64,000 nucleotides of DNA, from NCBI GenBank assembly GCA_025194985.1, contig JAOANE010000014.1, positions 1-64,000 on the forward strand, read 5' to 3'. Shown here piece after piece: positions 43,426 through 51,131 of the stretch (positions are counted from its first letter, which is position 1; every line of letters starts with the position of its first letter). Source of the DNA: Regnicoccus frigidus. Lineage in GTDB: Bacteria; Cyanobacteriota; Cyanobacteriia; PCC-6307; Cyanobiaceae. The position numbers and the translations under genes are program-made. Under the pieces are notes generated by a model. The model worked only from the letters and a program-made list of their open reading frames with translations, did no database searches and was not told the DNA's origin.

Positions 43426-44448
43426 CTAGCCCAACAGACTAGATTCATTGTCGCCGATTGTCAGTCCGACTTCCTCTATGCTAACAGTAGAAGCGACTGG
43501 CGCATTAACGGGTATTTCAAGATTCCGATTAGCGATTCCGAATGGAATGTGAACCATAGGAATGTCACTGGCCGGCGACTCGAGATGACTGATCTGGTCA
43601 TCAAAGAACATGTGTGGGCGCAAGATTGTGAGAATACGGTGCTTCTCCATGCCACCCAAAAAGAATGCCTCATCCACTGAAACCCCCCAAGCTTTGAGGG
43701 TCGTTACAACGCGTTCGTGAGCTGGCGCATTTCGCGCAGTCACAATTGCAATTCTCAGTATCTTCTTGTATTGAGGATCATCTTTTTGCTGCTTTTGTTC
43801 TAGCTTTTGCATGAAAGCAAGTTTTTTGAATAGGTCGGCCAAAGGCCCTGGCTGATGAGGCGTTTCCTGATGAACTGTTTCATGCGCCTGGAACTCTACA
43901 AGATCATTGTTCTTCTTGAAAACGGCCTCCGCTTCATCGTTTGCAATCACACCGTCAAAGTCGAAAGCGACTCTTAGTTCGGCGTCGGCAGCATCATCGA
44001 AGACTTTTGACTGCAGCACAACTCCAGCGGGATAATCCGAAGCAATTGCTTGCCGGACATCGCTTGGGTTTGCGCTTAGAAAGAGAGATGCGTTAAATGC
44101 AGGGAGATATTCGTGCGGCGACCGGCCAGCAATAAATGCAGCTCTTGTTATATTAAGCGAGTAATGGTGAATAGAGCGAAAAACTCGTAGGCCTGTCTCA
44201 GGAGAATTCTTTGATAACAAAACTACCTCAACAGGCTCTCTCTCGGGAAACGCCCGATTAATGCCAAGAAATCGACGAATGAAAGGAAATGCCACTCCCT
44301 TAGACAAGGGAATGTCAATATTTTCCTCCTGGTGCACACGATATTTTTCAATGCCCTCCTCATTAAATATCCGATTTGACTCGGACAAGTCAAACAGGGC
44401 GCTTGAGGCGACGCCGATAACCAGCTTTCGATCGATGGGGTAAGGCAT
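43426..44448 (-). CDS. 5'-nucleotidase (cytosolic NT5C1/PF06189-like), cassette gene
   Basis: The 340-residue protein starts MPYPIDRKLVIGVASSALFDL and includes KGVAFPFIRRFLGINRAF, VEVVLLSKNSPETGLRVF, GRSPHEYLPAFNASLFLSAN, the HAD-like VAFDFDGVIANDEAE and IVTARNAPAHERV. This is the pattern of the bacterial 5'-nucleotidase family related to animal cytosolic type I enzymes. It should dephosphorylate nucleoside monophosphates. The ATG is 7 bp after an attC core, and the next attC begins 33 bp after the stop, so it is a complete cassette. The gene is unusually long for a cassette. Confidence 0.85.
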   Translation of the reverse strand: MPYPIDRKLVIGVASSALFDLSESNRIFNEEGIEKYRVHQEENIDIPLSKGVAFPFIRRFLGINRAFPEREPVEVVLLSKNSPETGLRVFRSIHHYSLNITRAAFIAGRSPHEYLPAFNASLFLSANPSDVRQAIASDYPAGVVLQSKVFDDAADAELRVAFDFDGVIANDEAEAVFKKNNDLVEFQAHETVHQETPHQPGPLADLFKKLAFMQKLEQKQQKDDPQYKKILRIAIVTARNAPAHERVVTTLKAWGVSVDEAFFLGGMEKHRILTILRPHMFFDDQISHLESPASDIPMVHIPFGIANRNLEIPVNAPVASTVSIEEVGLTIGDNESSLLG

Positions 44449-44455
44449 AGAGCAA

Positions 44456-44545
44456 ATCTAACGCTCGCAATCACCTGGCCGCAAAGGGAGATTGCGATTC
44501 ACAATGTCCATGCGGTGGCGGCTCAGGTGAATGGCGATGTTAGGC
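44456..44545 (-). repeat. attC site following the 214-residue ORF
   Basis: On the minus strand GCCTAAC opens and GTTAGAT closes the 90-bp site, both perfect core sites. The arms are ATCGCCATTCACCTGAGCCGC and GCGGCCAGGTGATTGCGAGC-like. The TAA stop of the upstream gene is inside GCCTAAC. Confidence 0.92.
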
Positions 44546-45184
44546 AGACCTAGCCGCCGCAATGAAGTCTTTCGCATCATCTGAATTACCGAGAGCCTGT
44601 CCGATGGCTACGGCTTCAACTAGCAAGCCATCAGTATTATGAACCATGATTCTTTTTTCAGCTTTACCGAGGCGATCTATTAGCTTCTTCTCCTGCTTCC
44701 GCGCTTGAGAGCTCAGGTGGACACCTCCTTTGACGTTGGCAATATATTTAATCACCTCACGGCGCTTGAACCTCCTCCCGTGAATTACTCCTGAGGTGGA
44801 ATCAAGGAAATCTGTCAGCGTGAATACACGCTCAAAGGGATAGCCGTTTTCACGAATTGGCTCCGGCGGCGGATTGCCAAGAGGACCATTTCCTTTGTGG
44901 ATCACCATTGCAGCCATCTGGACGCCTCTGAAGTCAGCTCCGCCGGCAAGAGCAATATCCATCAGGTTCCAATCATTCCCTAGAATCATGTCTAGATCTA
45001 CTGCGATGAGCCTTGGCTGTTTAGGGCGTCCAAGTGATCTCCAGGCGTGCCCATATGCGACCTCCACGAGCAATCGACGCAGGACAGCGGTGCCCCGCCG
45101 AATTTCTGGATACTTGATATCTCCGCACCAAGTTGCCAAATATTCTAGATCCTCGGCCACTAGCAGAATTGATTCGGTGTCCAT
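44540..45184 (-). CDS. Hypothetical cassette protein
   Basis: The 214-residue product has no family I recognise. It has an acidic helical start (MDTESILLVAEDLEYLATWCG), a central LIAVDLDMILGNDWNLMDIALAGGADF, and a basic C-terminal half (IHGRRFKRREVIKYIANVKGG, QARKQEKKLIDRLGKAEKRI), which could bind nucleic acid (speculation). The start at 45184 lies 15 bp after the attC core GTTAGGC, and the stop codon is within the next attC. A longer frame to 45250 runs through the attC and is rejected. Confidence 0.75.
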   Translation of the reverse strand: MDTESILLVAEDLEYLATWCGDIKYPEIRRGTAVLRRLLVEVAYGHAWRSLGRPKQPRLIAVDLDMILGNDWNLMDIALAGGADFRGVQMAAMVIHKGNGPLGNPPPEPIRENGYPFERVFTLTDFLDSTSGVIHGRRFKRREVIKYIANVKGGVHLSSQARKQEKKLIDRLGKAEKRIMVHNTDGLLVEAVAIGQALGNSDDAKDFIAAARSA

Positions 45185-45199
45185 GGTTTGAATAGTTCC

Positions 45200-45300
45200 G
45201 CCTAACGCTGCCATCACCTGGCCGCAAAGGTTGTGTGTAACGAGAGCCACAGTGATACAGGGCTTATTTGTGGCAGCTCAGGTGAATGGCTGTGTTAGGG
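45200..45300 (-). repeat. attC site
   Basis: On the minus strand CCCTAAC opens and GTTAGGC (perfect GTTRRRY) closes the 101-bp site. The arms CAGCCATTCACCTGAGCTGCCAC-like and GCGGCCAGGTGATGGCAGC-like are nearly identical to those at 44456-44545, while the centre differs. Confidence 0.92.
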
Positions 45301-45412
45301 GGGGGGCATCCTTGGCAACATTTAGAATAACGCCCGAACGGACCATAGTCACCAGCTACATGCCCTTATCGGGCACAGGCAACAAAGTTCGGTACAACCA
45401 GCAGTGCCACTC

Positions 45413-45709
45413 ATGAAGCAGGTATACAAGATCACATATCCGACAGGCAAGATTTACATTGGCAAGGACAGTGTTGGGAGCGCCCGATACATGGGCAGCC
45501 CTGACATGAACCTGGTTAACGCTGACTTTGAAACACTTCCAGATCACATTCGCAGAGACTACACCCTGCGAAAGGAGATTCTCTGGGAATCTGATAGTGC
45601 AACTGAAGCCGAGCTCTCCGCAAAGGAAGTAGAGATGATCCGTCTCTATCGATCCAATGACCCAACGGTTGGATACAATAGATGGCCAAAGCCATCAACT
45701 GATGATTGA
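45413..45709 (+). CDS. GIY-YIG nuclease-like protein, antisense within its cassette
   Basis: The 98-residue protein starts MKQVYKITYPTGKIYIGKD, which matches the GIY-YIG catalytic core (Y-I and Y-I-G with a following Lys). ARYMGSP, IRRDYTLRKEILWES, a conserved-type Glu region AELSAKEVEMIRLY and the terminal PTVGYNRW follow. Such small single-domain proteins are endonuclease-like, but the target is unknown. ATG at 45413 is preferred to GTG at 45404. It is the only array gene on the plus strand, opposite to the direction set by the flanking attC sites. Confidence 0.78.
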   Translation: MKQVYKITYPTGKIYIGKDSVGSARYMGSPDMNLVNADFETLPDHIRRDYTLRKEILWESDSATEAELSAKEVEMIRLYRSNDPTVGYNRWPKPSTDD

Positions 45710-45748
45710 GTGGAGAATTGTTCTTCTATGGAACCAAATCAGCAACCC

Positions 45749-45820
45749 GCTTAACGACCAAGCTGCGCGGCACAAACGAAGCGAAGCGTAGTTTGTGCCC
45801 GAACGAGCGCCTTGTTAGCG
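45749..45820 (-). repeat. attC site following the lipoprotein gene
   Basis: On the minus strand CGCTAAC opens and GTTAAGC (perfect) closes a compact 72-bp site. The inner arms (GGCACAAACTACGC and GCGTAGTTTGTGCC-type) make a long near-perfect hairpin. The gene's TAA stop lies inside CGCTAAC. Confidence 0.88.
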
Positions 45821-46355
45821 TTTACTATCATTATCATTCGACTGTAAGGATGGCAAGTAATCGAGACGCTCAGTTACGCTTAACGTACAAGTAGCCTCGC
45901 ACTTCATACCTTCCTTAGACTCTCCTTTTGACGTATGTTCGGATATTCCTTCTAGCCTCATTTCTGACTGGGAGTATTTGACTTGAGAAATACCCCCAAA
46001 ACTGACAGTAAACGGCAGATAGTATTTGTACGGATTCTTAATCTTCTCAACCATTTTCTCTGGAACAAGAAAATCACTGAGATGAACAGATCCATACCTG
46101 GAATGTTGATCTTTTGTTTCGTTATACCAATGAACAAGATCACCTGAGTAGCCCCCGGCCTCTCTCACATGGTTTTCGTAACAAGTACCTTCCACTTTTA
46201 AATATTCAATGAATTTATATTCATCCTTGGGCTTTTCTTCAGAACAAGCTTGCAGAACAAGCTTGCAGAACAAGCTTGCAGAACAAGCTTGCAGAACAAG
46301 CTTGCAGAACAAGCACTGTAACTAAAGAAACCATCATTTTCTGAATGCCTCTCAT
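45815..46355 (-). pseudogene. Cassette lipoprotein gene, out of frame through a 13-bp tandem repeat (possibly phase-variable)
   Basis: The ATG at 46355, 15 bp after a core site, begins a lipoprotein signal MRGIQKMMVSLVTVLVLQAC with lipobox LQAC. Immediately after the start of the lipobox sequence the DNA contains extra copies of a 13-bp unit. With the present five full copies the frame ends at a TGA after about 38 residues. With one or four copies it would continue as SEEKPKDEYKFIEYLKVEG to the stop at 45815. The downstream frame is intact (about 134 residues, four cysteines, no known domain), so loss of function is recent or reversible. An internal TTG at 46312 could restart translation weakly. 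Confidence 0.75.
46241..46314. repeat. 13-bp tandem repeat, 5.7 copies
   Basis: Five perfect copies of AGAACAAGCTTGC run from 46241 to 46305, followed by the partial copy AGAACAAGC. The unit is not a multiple of three, so each gain or loss shifts the reading frame of the overlapping lipoprotein gene. The identity of all copies suggests recent expansion. Confidence 0.95.
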
Positions 46356-46369
46356 ATATTTTCTTTAAA

Positions 46370-46546
46370 CGCTAACTTGTTATTGGACGGTTCTGAGAAC
46401 CAACCTGCAGGGCGCCGCTGCTTCTGTGAACCCTGCTCATGGCGAAGGCGCCTCTTGGTCAGAATCAAGTAGCCGTCTAGATCCTTAGGATGCGCAAGCA
46501 CAATCCGTCCGCGGTTCTCTGGTCAGAGAACCACATGTTCAATCTG
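46370..46546 (-). other. Candidate attI or array-proximal recombination region
   Basis: Between the first cassette and the integrase 3' end lies a GTTAGCG core site (46370-46376 read on the minus strand) without a clear paired RYYYAAC partner. This is the situation expected for attI rather than attC. The remainder has GGCGCC inverted repeats (around 46420 and 46448) but no gene. The function is inferred from position only. Confidence 0.45.
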
Positions 46547-47150
46547 CTACATAAAATCTGCGGGGCTGCTCACGCCCAGGGGGCCTCTGTTCAGCACATG
46601 CGTGTAGATCATGGTGGTGCTCACATCCTGATGGCCCAGCAACTCCTGAATCGTACGGATGTCCTGGCCCCGTTCCAGAAGGTGCGTTGCAAAGGAGTGG
46701 CGAAAGGTATGGCAGCTGGCAGCTTTGCTCACGCCAGCATTAGCCACCGCCTGTTTCACGGCTCGCTGCACCACGGTGGGGTCGAGGTGGTGTCTTCCCT
46801 GGGCCCCTGTTGTGCGATCCAGCCAGCGTTTCTGCTGGGGAAACACCCACTGCCAGGCCAGCTGCCAGATCCCCCTGGTGCAACCGCCGAATCTCTAATA
46901 GATGCTGCCGAAGATCAGCCATCTGGCTCTGGGGCAGCAATGTGAGCCGATCCTTCCCGCCCTTGCCGTCCCGAACCAACAGTTCACGACGCTCGAAGTC
47001 AAGATCTTTCACCCGTAATCTCAGCGCCTCCATCAGCCGAAGGCCACTGCCATACAACAGACCCACCACCAATGCCGGCACCCCTTCTAGCCGCTGACGC
47101 ACGGCTTTCACCTCCCCCTCGCTGAGCACCCCTGGATGCAGCTTCAGCAT
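46547..47150 (-). pseudogene. intI: Integron integrase remnant (intI), N-terminally truncated and frameshifted
   Basis: Two minus-strand frames together give the catalytic domain of IntI. The first (from 47150) has VLSEGEVKAVRQRLEGVP, GLLYGSGLRLMEALRLRVKD with the box I Arg, and LVRDGKGGKDRLTLLPQ. The second has the IntI-specific patch WQWVFPQQKRWLDRTTG with GRHHLDPTVVQRAVKQAV, HTFRHSFATHLLERG, LLGHQDVSTTMIYTHV with the nucleophilic Tyr, and GVSSPAD. A frameshift lies at about 46845-46865. The N-terminal core-binding domain (about 90-100 residues) is absent. It cannot be active as read. It points the same way as the cassettes. Confidence 0.88.
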
Positions 47151-47185
47151 TCCGCGTTGCAGCGGCCTCCCTACGCTGCCGGAGG

Positions 47186-48313
47186 TTGTCGCTCCGCTGT
47201 GCCTTGACCCCTTGCCTGCCTGACGGTCCCCAGGCCCGGCCCGAGGTGGAGAGCCTGCAGTCATACAGCGCTCCGCTGGAAGGGCGGCGCGGTTTGCTGC
47301 GGCTCGATTTCAACGAAAACACCATCGGCCCCAGTCCGCAGGTGGTGGCGGCGATCCGCGCCATCCCGGCCGATCACTACGCCATCTACCCCGAATACGA
47401 CGGCCTGCGTGAAGCGGTGCTGGCCAACCTGGGATTGCCGGCCCTCAGCCCTGGCCACATCGGCCTGTTCAACGGCGTCGATGCGGCGATCCATGCTCTC
47501 TTTCATGCCTTCGGAGCTGCGGGCAACGTTCTGCTCACCACCAGCCCCACCTTCGGCTACTACAGCCCCTGCGCCCAGATGCAGGGCATGGCGATCGAGG
47601 CGATCCCGTACCTGGGAGCGGATTTCAGCTTCCCCCTGGGGGCGATCCGCACCGCCCTGTTCAAGCGGCCCAGCCCGCGCCTGTTGCTGCTCTGCAATCC
47701 CAACAACCCCACCGGCACTCGCCTGGCTCCCGAGTTGATCCTGGAGCTGGCTGCTGCCGCACCGGCCACGCTGGTGGTGGTGGATGAGCTCTATGAGGCC
47801 TTCACCGGCGACAGCGTGCTGCCCAGCGCCGACTTCAGCGCCACACCCAACCTGCTGGTGCTGCGCTCCCTGGCCAAAACGGCCGGCTTGGCCGGGTTGC
47901 GTATCGGTTTTGCGATCGGAGCGAAGGCGGTGGTGGATCGCCTCAGCCGTGTCACCGGCCCCTACGACATCAACAGCTTTGCGGTCACGGCCTCCCGGGC
48001 GGCTTTGGCGGATCAGGCCTTCACCGATGCCTACGTGGCCGAGGTGTTGCGCTCCCGTAGTTGGCTGCTGGAGCAGCTGCGGGGCGGGGCCGTGCGTCAC
48101 CACGCCGCCGGTGGCAACTACCTGCTGATCTGGCCCAGCCGTCCCGTGCAGGCGGTGGAGGCGGAACTGCGCGCGACAGGCATTCTGGTGCGCTCAATGG
48201 CCGGCAAGCCCCTGATCGATGGCTCCTTGCGCGTCAGCATCGGCACCAAGGAGCAGATGGAGCATTTCTGGACGGCCTACCGCGAAATTGAGAACCTAGG
48301 TTCTCTCGCTTGA
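47186..48313 (+). CDS. hisC: Histidinol-phosphate aminotransferase-like protein
   Basis: This PLP enzyme of the HisC/aromatic aminotransferase group has about 353-375 residues: VESLQSYSAPLEGRRGLLRLDFNEN, FNGVDAAIHALFHAFG, PTFGYYSPCAQMQGM, LCNPNNPTGTRL and VVVDELYEAF. The Schiff-base segment is RSLAKTAGLAGLRIGFA. The start is unclear because the integrase remnant ends only a few tens of bases upstream: TTG 47186, TTG 47204 and GTG 47246 are all possible. The last gives MESLQSYSAP, close to where the conserved sequence begins. GC content is high, like the core genome. The in vivo substrate (histidinol phosphate or another amino donor) is not decided. Confidence 0.85.
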   Translation: MSLRCALTPCLPDGPQARPEVESLQSYSAPLEGRRGLLRLDFNENTIGPSPQVVAAIRAIPADHYAIYPEYDGLREAVLANLGLPALSPGHIGLFNGVDAAIHALFHAFGAAGNVLLTTSPTFGYYSPCAQMQGMAIEAIPYLGADFSFPLGAIRTALFKRPSPRLLLLCNPNNPTGTRLAPELILELAAAAPATLVVVDELYEAFTGDSVLPSADFSATPNLLVLRSLAKTAGLAGLRIGFAIGAKAVVDRLSRVTGPYDINSFAVTASRAALADQAFTDAYVAEVLRSRSWLLEQLRGGAVRHHAAGGNYLLIWPSRPVQAVEAELRATGILVRSMAGKPLIDGSLRVSIGTKEQMEHFWTAYREIENLGSLA

Positions 48314-48561
48314 AACAGCTTATCGGTCAGCTGTCATCACAACATGAGCTATCTGGACTGGGCCATTCGTCAATTCCAAAGCAGAGAAAGTTAAGAACTT
48401 GAACAGACAGAAAGTGGACGCATGGGTTGAAAGGTTCAGTTCAGCCCGGCGGTCAGCCTTCTATTGGGTTATGGGGTGATCGCTTCATCTGTTTCATCTA
48501 CCGAATCCACTAGCCTGATTCGATCAACTGGTCTTCGGATTTAGGATTTGATGGTATCTGC

Positions 48562-49578
48562 ATGAAAAGCATTGGCCTGGCCTTGGGCAGCGGTGGTGCC
48601 AGGGGCTGGGCACACATTGGCGTCCTGCGTGCTCTTGAGGAAGCAGAGATCAGGATTGATTGCATCTCCGGTGCCAGCATTGGCGCACTCGTTGGCGCCA
48701 TCTATTGCGCTGGTGAACTGGATGATCTCGAAGACTTCATCAGAGACCTGAGTTGGAAAGACATGCTGTCCTACTTCGACCTGGTGTTTCCCAGTTCTGG
48801 CCTGCTGGATGGCAACAAGATCTACGACCTGCTTTCAGAACACATCCAGGGGATGAGGATTGAGGAATCAGAGATCAAGTTCTGTTGTGTCGCCACCGAT
48901 CTGATCAAAGGAGAGGAAATGCATCTCAGCTCAGGTTCAATGGTGGAAGCCGTGCGAGCCAGCATCTCTGTACCAGGTATCTTTACGCCCTTCTGCCATG
49001 GCGATCTGTTCTTAGGGGATGGCGGTATTGTCAATCCAGTGCCGGTAGACGTAGCCAAGGCCATGGGAGCTGATCTGATCATCGCCGTGAATCTCAACTG
49101 CGCTGACAGCACCAAAATTGGAGCAGAAGCCACCAAAATCGAGATCACTGGCGGTGCAGAGCAATCGGACAATCCACAAGAGAAGGATCACAAGGAGAGT
49201 CAGTCCCAACGGGAAAGCAGTGAGGCCTCAAAACTGCGCAAGCAGTCATTTCTGAAGAATCTCAGTGATCGCTACTCAGACCTGGAGGACAAACTCCATT
49301 ACAAGGTAGAAAACTGGTTGGCCAACGAAAATCCATGCCCAAACATTTTCGAAGTAATCGGCACATCGCTCAATGTGATGGAGCAGCAAGTGACCCGTAG
49401 CCGCCTAGAAGCGCACGCTCCTGATCTTCTTGTTGAACCGAAACTCACTGACTACGCCATTTTTGACTTTCACGAAGCCGATGCGATCATCCGCAAAGGC
49501 TATGCCGCCATGAAGGAACAGCTGCCAGCTCTCGAGAAGCTGCTTCAAGAAGAATCAGCCGAAGGGAAGAGTCAATAA
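48562..49578 (+). CDS. Patatin-like phospholipase (RssA/NTE type)
   Basis: The 338-residue cytosolic acyl hydrolase has the oxyanion loop GLALGSGGARGWAHIGVLRAL, the nucleophile elbow GASIG near residue 36, and the catalytic Asp in LGDGGIVNPVPVDVAKAMGADLIIAVNLN near residue 155. The C-terminal part has a charged, Ser/Glu/Lys-rich insertion (about 190-235) and a helical tail. The likely substrate is a (lyso)phospholipid. It is the first gene of the AT-richer block to the right of hisC. Its end overlaps the convergent small gene by 7 bp. Confidence 0.88.
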   Translation: MKSIGLALGSGGARGWAHIGVLRALEEAEIRIDCISGASIGALVGAIYCAGELDDLEDFIRDLSWKDMLSYFDLVFPSSGLLDGNKIYDLLSEHIQGMRIEESEIKFCCVATDLIKGEEMHLSSGSMVEAVRASISVPGIFTPFCHGDLFLGDGGIVNPVPVDVAKAMGADLIIAVNLNCADSTKIGAEATKIEITGGAEQSDNPQEKDHKESQSQRESSEASKLRKQSFLKNLSDRYSDLEDKLHYKVENWLANENPCPNIFEVIGTSLNVMEQQVTRSRLEAHAPDLLVEPKLTDYAIFDFHEADAIIRKGYAAMKEQLPALEKLLQEESAEGKSQ

Positions 49579-49880
49579 TCAATTCGGATGAGTTGGTCCA
49601 GACGGAAGCCATCTTTGCCTGGGGGTCTTAGATTCATTTGTTGATTCAGCCTCATGCCCTCTGCTTCAACGTCATACCCAGTGCTTAGGGGATCACAACC
49701 TTGTGACGCGAGGATTTCGCGCTGCTGCCGAACCGTTGCATCCATAGATTCTGTCGGGCTACGACTGCCCAGTTGCGTCAAGAGCTGCTGCGAAAGCTGC
49801 ATACACTCCTGAGTTTGTGCCACAATCGGCGGGACGAAACCTGGCAAAAGCAGGCTGAAAAGGAAGACAACAATCTTCAT
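49572..49880 (-). CDS. Small secreted hypothetical protein
   Basis: The 102-residue protein has a signal peptide MKIVVFLFSLLLPGFVPPIVAQ. Two cysteines follow (ECMQLSQQLLTQLG and ASQGCDPL) within a short helical mature domain, which could form one disulfide in the periplasm. No family is recognised. The internal ATG at 49880 is preferred to the 49904 start because it begins the signal peptide. Confidence 0.6.
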   Translation of the reverse strand: MKIVVFLFSLLLPGFVPPIVAQTQECMQLSQQLLTQLGSRSPTESMDATVRQQREILASQGCDPLSTGYDVEAEGMRLNQQMNLRPPGKDGFRLDQLIRIDY

Positions 49881-50015
49881 CAGGGCGTGGCTGAGACCAT
49901 CCATTCAAGCTCCAGTCTGCCACCTATACCAATCACATGGAGAAACAAAAAAGAAGCTTACCTGTAGCACCGAAGCTTTGTGCTGCTACGTAAATACGGC
50001 CAAGTACTAGTGCAA

Positions 50016-50414
50016 TCACTGAATAACGTCGCGCTTGGCAACCAGAAAGAAAGCTATGGCGAGAAGAAGAAAAACAAGAAAGACGAGTTTTGTATAGCCC
50101 ACCACTGCACCAGCAAACCCGCTAAATCCAAACAGTGCAGCAGCAAGAGCAATGATTAAGCAAGTACCTGCGGTTTTACGCATGGAAGCCTTGCTGATCA
50201 GTTGATTTTTTAGAGAATCAGGTGGGCTGGCTCTCTTCGATAGGGTGCTGCAGTCAGCAAGGGTGCTGGGATTGTCGGCCGAGTCCTGAAAACATTTTTC
50301 ACGCTGCTCAAGCCCATCTTCAACATTGTTCTGCTTGGACCGTTCATCCACAGTGCCAAGAGCTTCAGGTGTAACCGTGGGCATCGCTTGCAGATTATTG
50401 GAATTCGTGTTCAT
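50016..50414 (-). CDS. DUF1328-type small membrane protein with long N-terminal extension
   Basis: The C-terminal 55 residues of this 132-residue protein carry two hydrophobic helices with the DUF1328 (YtjA-like) pattern: CLIIALAAALFGFSGFAGAVVGYTKLVFLVFLLLAIAFFLV. The preceding 75 residues are polar and Ser/Asp-rich (an extension most family members lack). Such small proteins are often stress-induced; the role is unknown. Confidence 0.7.
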   Translation of the reverse strand: MNTNSNNLQAMPTVTPEALGTVDERSKQNNVEDGLEQREKCFQDSADNPSTLADCSTLSKRASPPDSLKNQLISKASMRKTAGTCLIIALAAALFGFSGFAGAVVGYTKLVFLVFLLLAIAFFLVAKRDVIQ

Positions 50415-51131
50415 GGTGTTGTCCTTGGGTTGTTATGAGCAAATGGTTGTTATCCACTGATGCCAAGCCAATGATCGAGGGGCTTCAGAAGTGCTAACGA
50501 TCCACATCAATTCAATGTGGCGATGACTGTGGTGCATCTGCCTTTCATGCCGATGAATCGTTTGTACCTACCCATTTCCAGGCCAGCAAAGGCTTGCAGC
50601 ACAGCCGAATTGACTCAAGATTTCAAGGCCTGATCGTTTCCTTGAAGACCTGCTGCCCAAATTGTCGAGAGCCCGAAGCCAAGGGAGACAGGATCAGGAT
50701 GTAGCGGAAAAACGTTTCCAACTCTGGGGCAATATAAACCTGCATTTAGACTTACGAATAGCCCACAGGAACTCTTGCTAAAGCCAGTTTAACACATGGT
50801 TCTCATTCACCAACGTCCCAGCCATATCAGCAAAAGCGAGCTGTTTGGCAGGACAATCTGAGAATAACCGATAGATTCAAGGTTGTCAGCGGGAGAATGA
50901 TCCCGCGTCCAGGGGGCAGACCTCCGCAGCCTCTGAGTTGTTTTGGAGCCATTCGGACCTCCGTAAAACGACTTGTTCTCCACGCAAAAGTCCAAGGTAG
51001 CCCATTCAACCTTTTCTGCATAGAGATTACAGACCGACAATGCAGATTTATACTAGGTTTCCCGAGAGAAGACTGACAGATATCAGCTAATATAGCAAAG
51101 GCTAGTCCATTCAAGTATTTCAGAGCTTTTT
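50415..51131. other. Intergenic region without convincing gene
   Basis: About 700 bp between two divergent genes. The only frames are short, overlapping minus-strand ones near 50807-51114 with no domain and no ribosome binding site. The stretch is relatively AT-rich, especially near 51030-51130, and should hold the promoters of both flanking genes. I see no tRNA, terminator or strong repeat in it. Confidence 0.5.

Larger units (their letters stand above)
42365..47150 (-). mobile_element. Integron: cassette array with degenerate integrase
   Basis: This is a run of short gene-plus-attC units between argS/hydrolase genes and a hisC-like gene. Four attC sites with recognisable simple sites and imperfect stems are visible (43305, 44456, 45200, 45749). 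A divergent fifth lies at 42693 and a shortened sixth at 42365. The better R' (GTTRRRY) match and the genes both place cassette direction on the minus strand. Two genes end inside their own attC, at 44540 and 45815. The integrase remnant is at 46547-47150. GC is clearly lower than in the flanks. Boundaries are the outermost recognised elements; the GNAT gene further left is probably part of it. Confidence 0.85.

Noticed and set aside
43381..43680. Plus-strand 99-codon ORF starting in the attC at 43305-43392
   Set aside because: It lies antisense to the conserved 3' end of the 5'-nucleotidase gene, and the start lies in recombination-site sequence.
46241..46314. Short tandem repeats considered as a CRISPR array
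   Set aside because: The 13-bp units are directly adjacent with no spacers and no cas genes nearby; they are a tandem repeat in a coding sequence.
46490..46945. Plus-strand ORF over the integrase remnant
   Set aside because: It is antisense to the clear IntI catalytic domain and has no recognisable protein features.
50807..51114. Overlapping minus-strand ORFs upstream of the first MscS gene
   Set aside because: They are short, mutually overlapping, without ribosome binding sites or domains, and fall in the promoter region of the channel gene.
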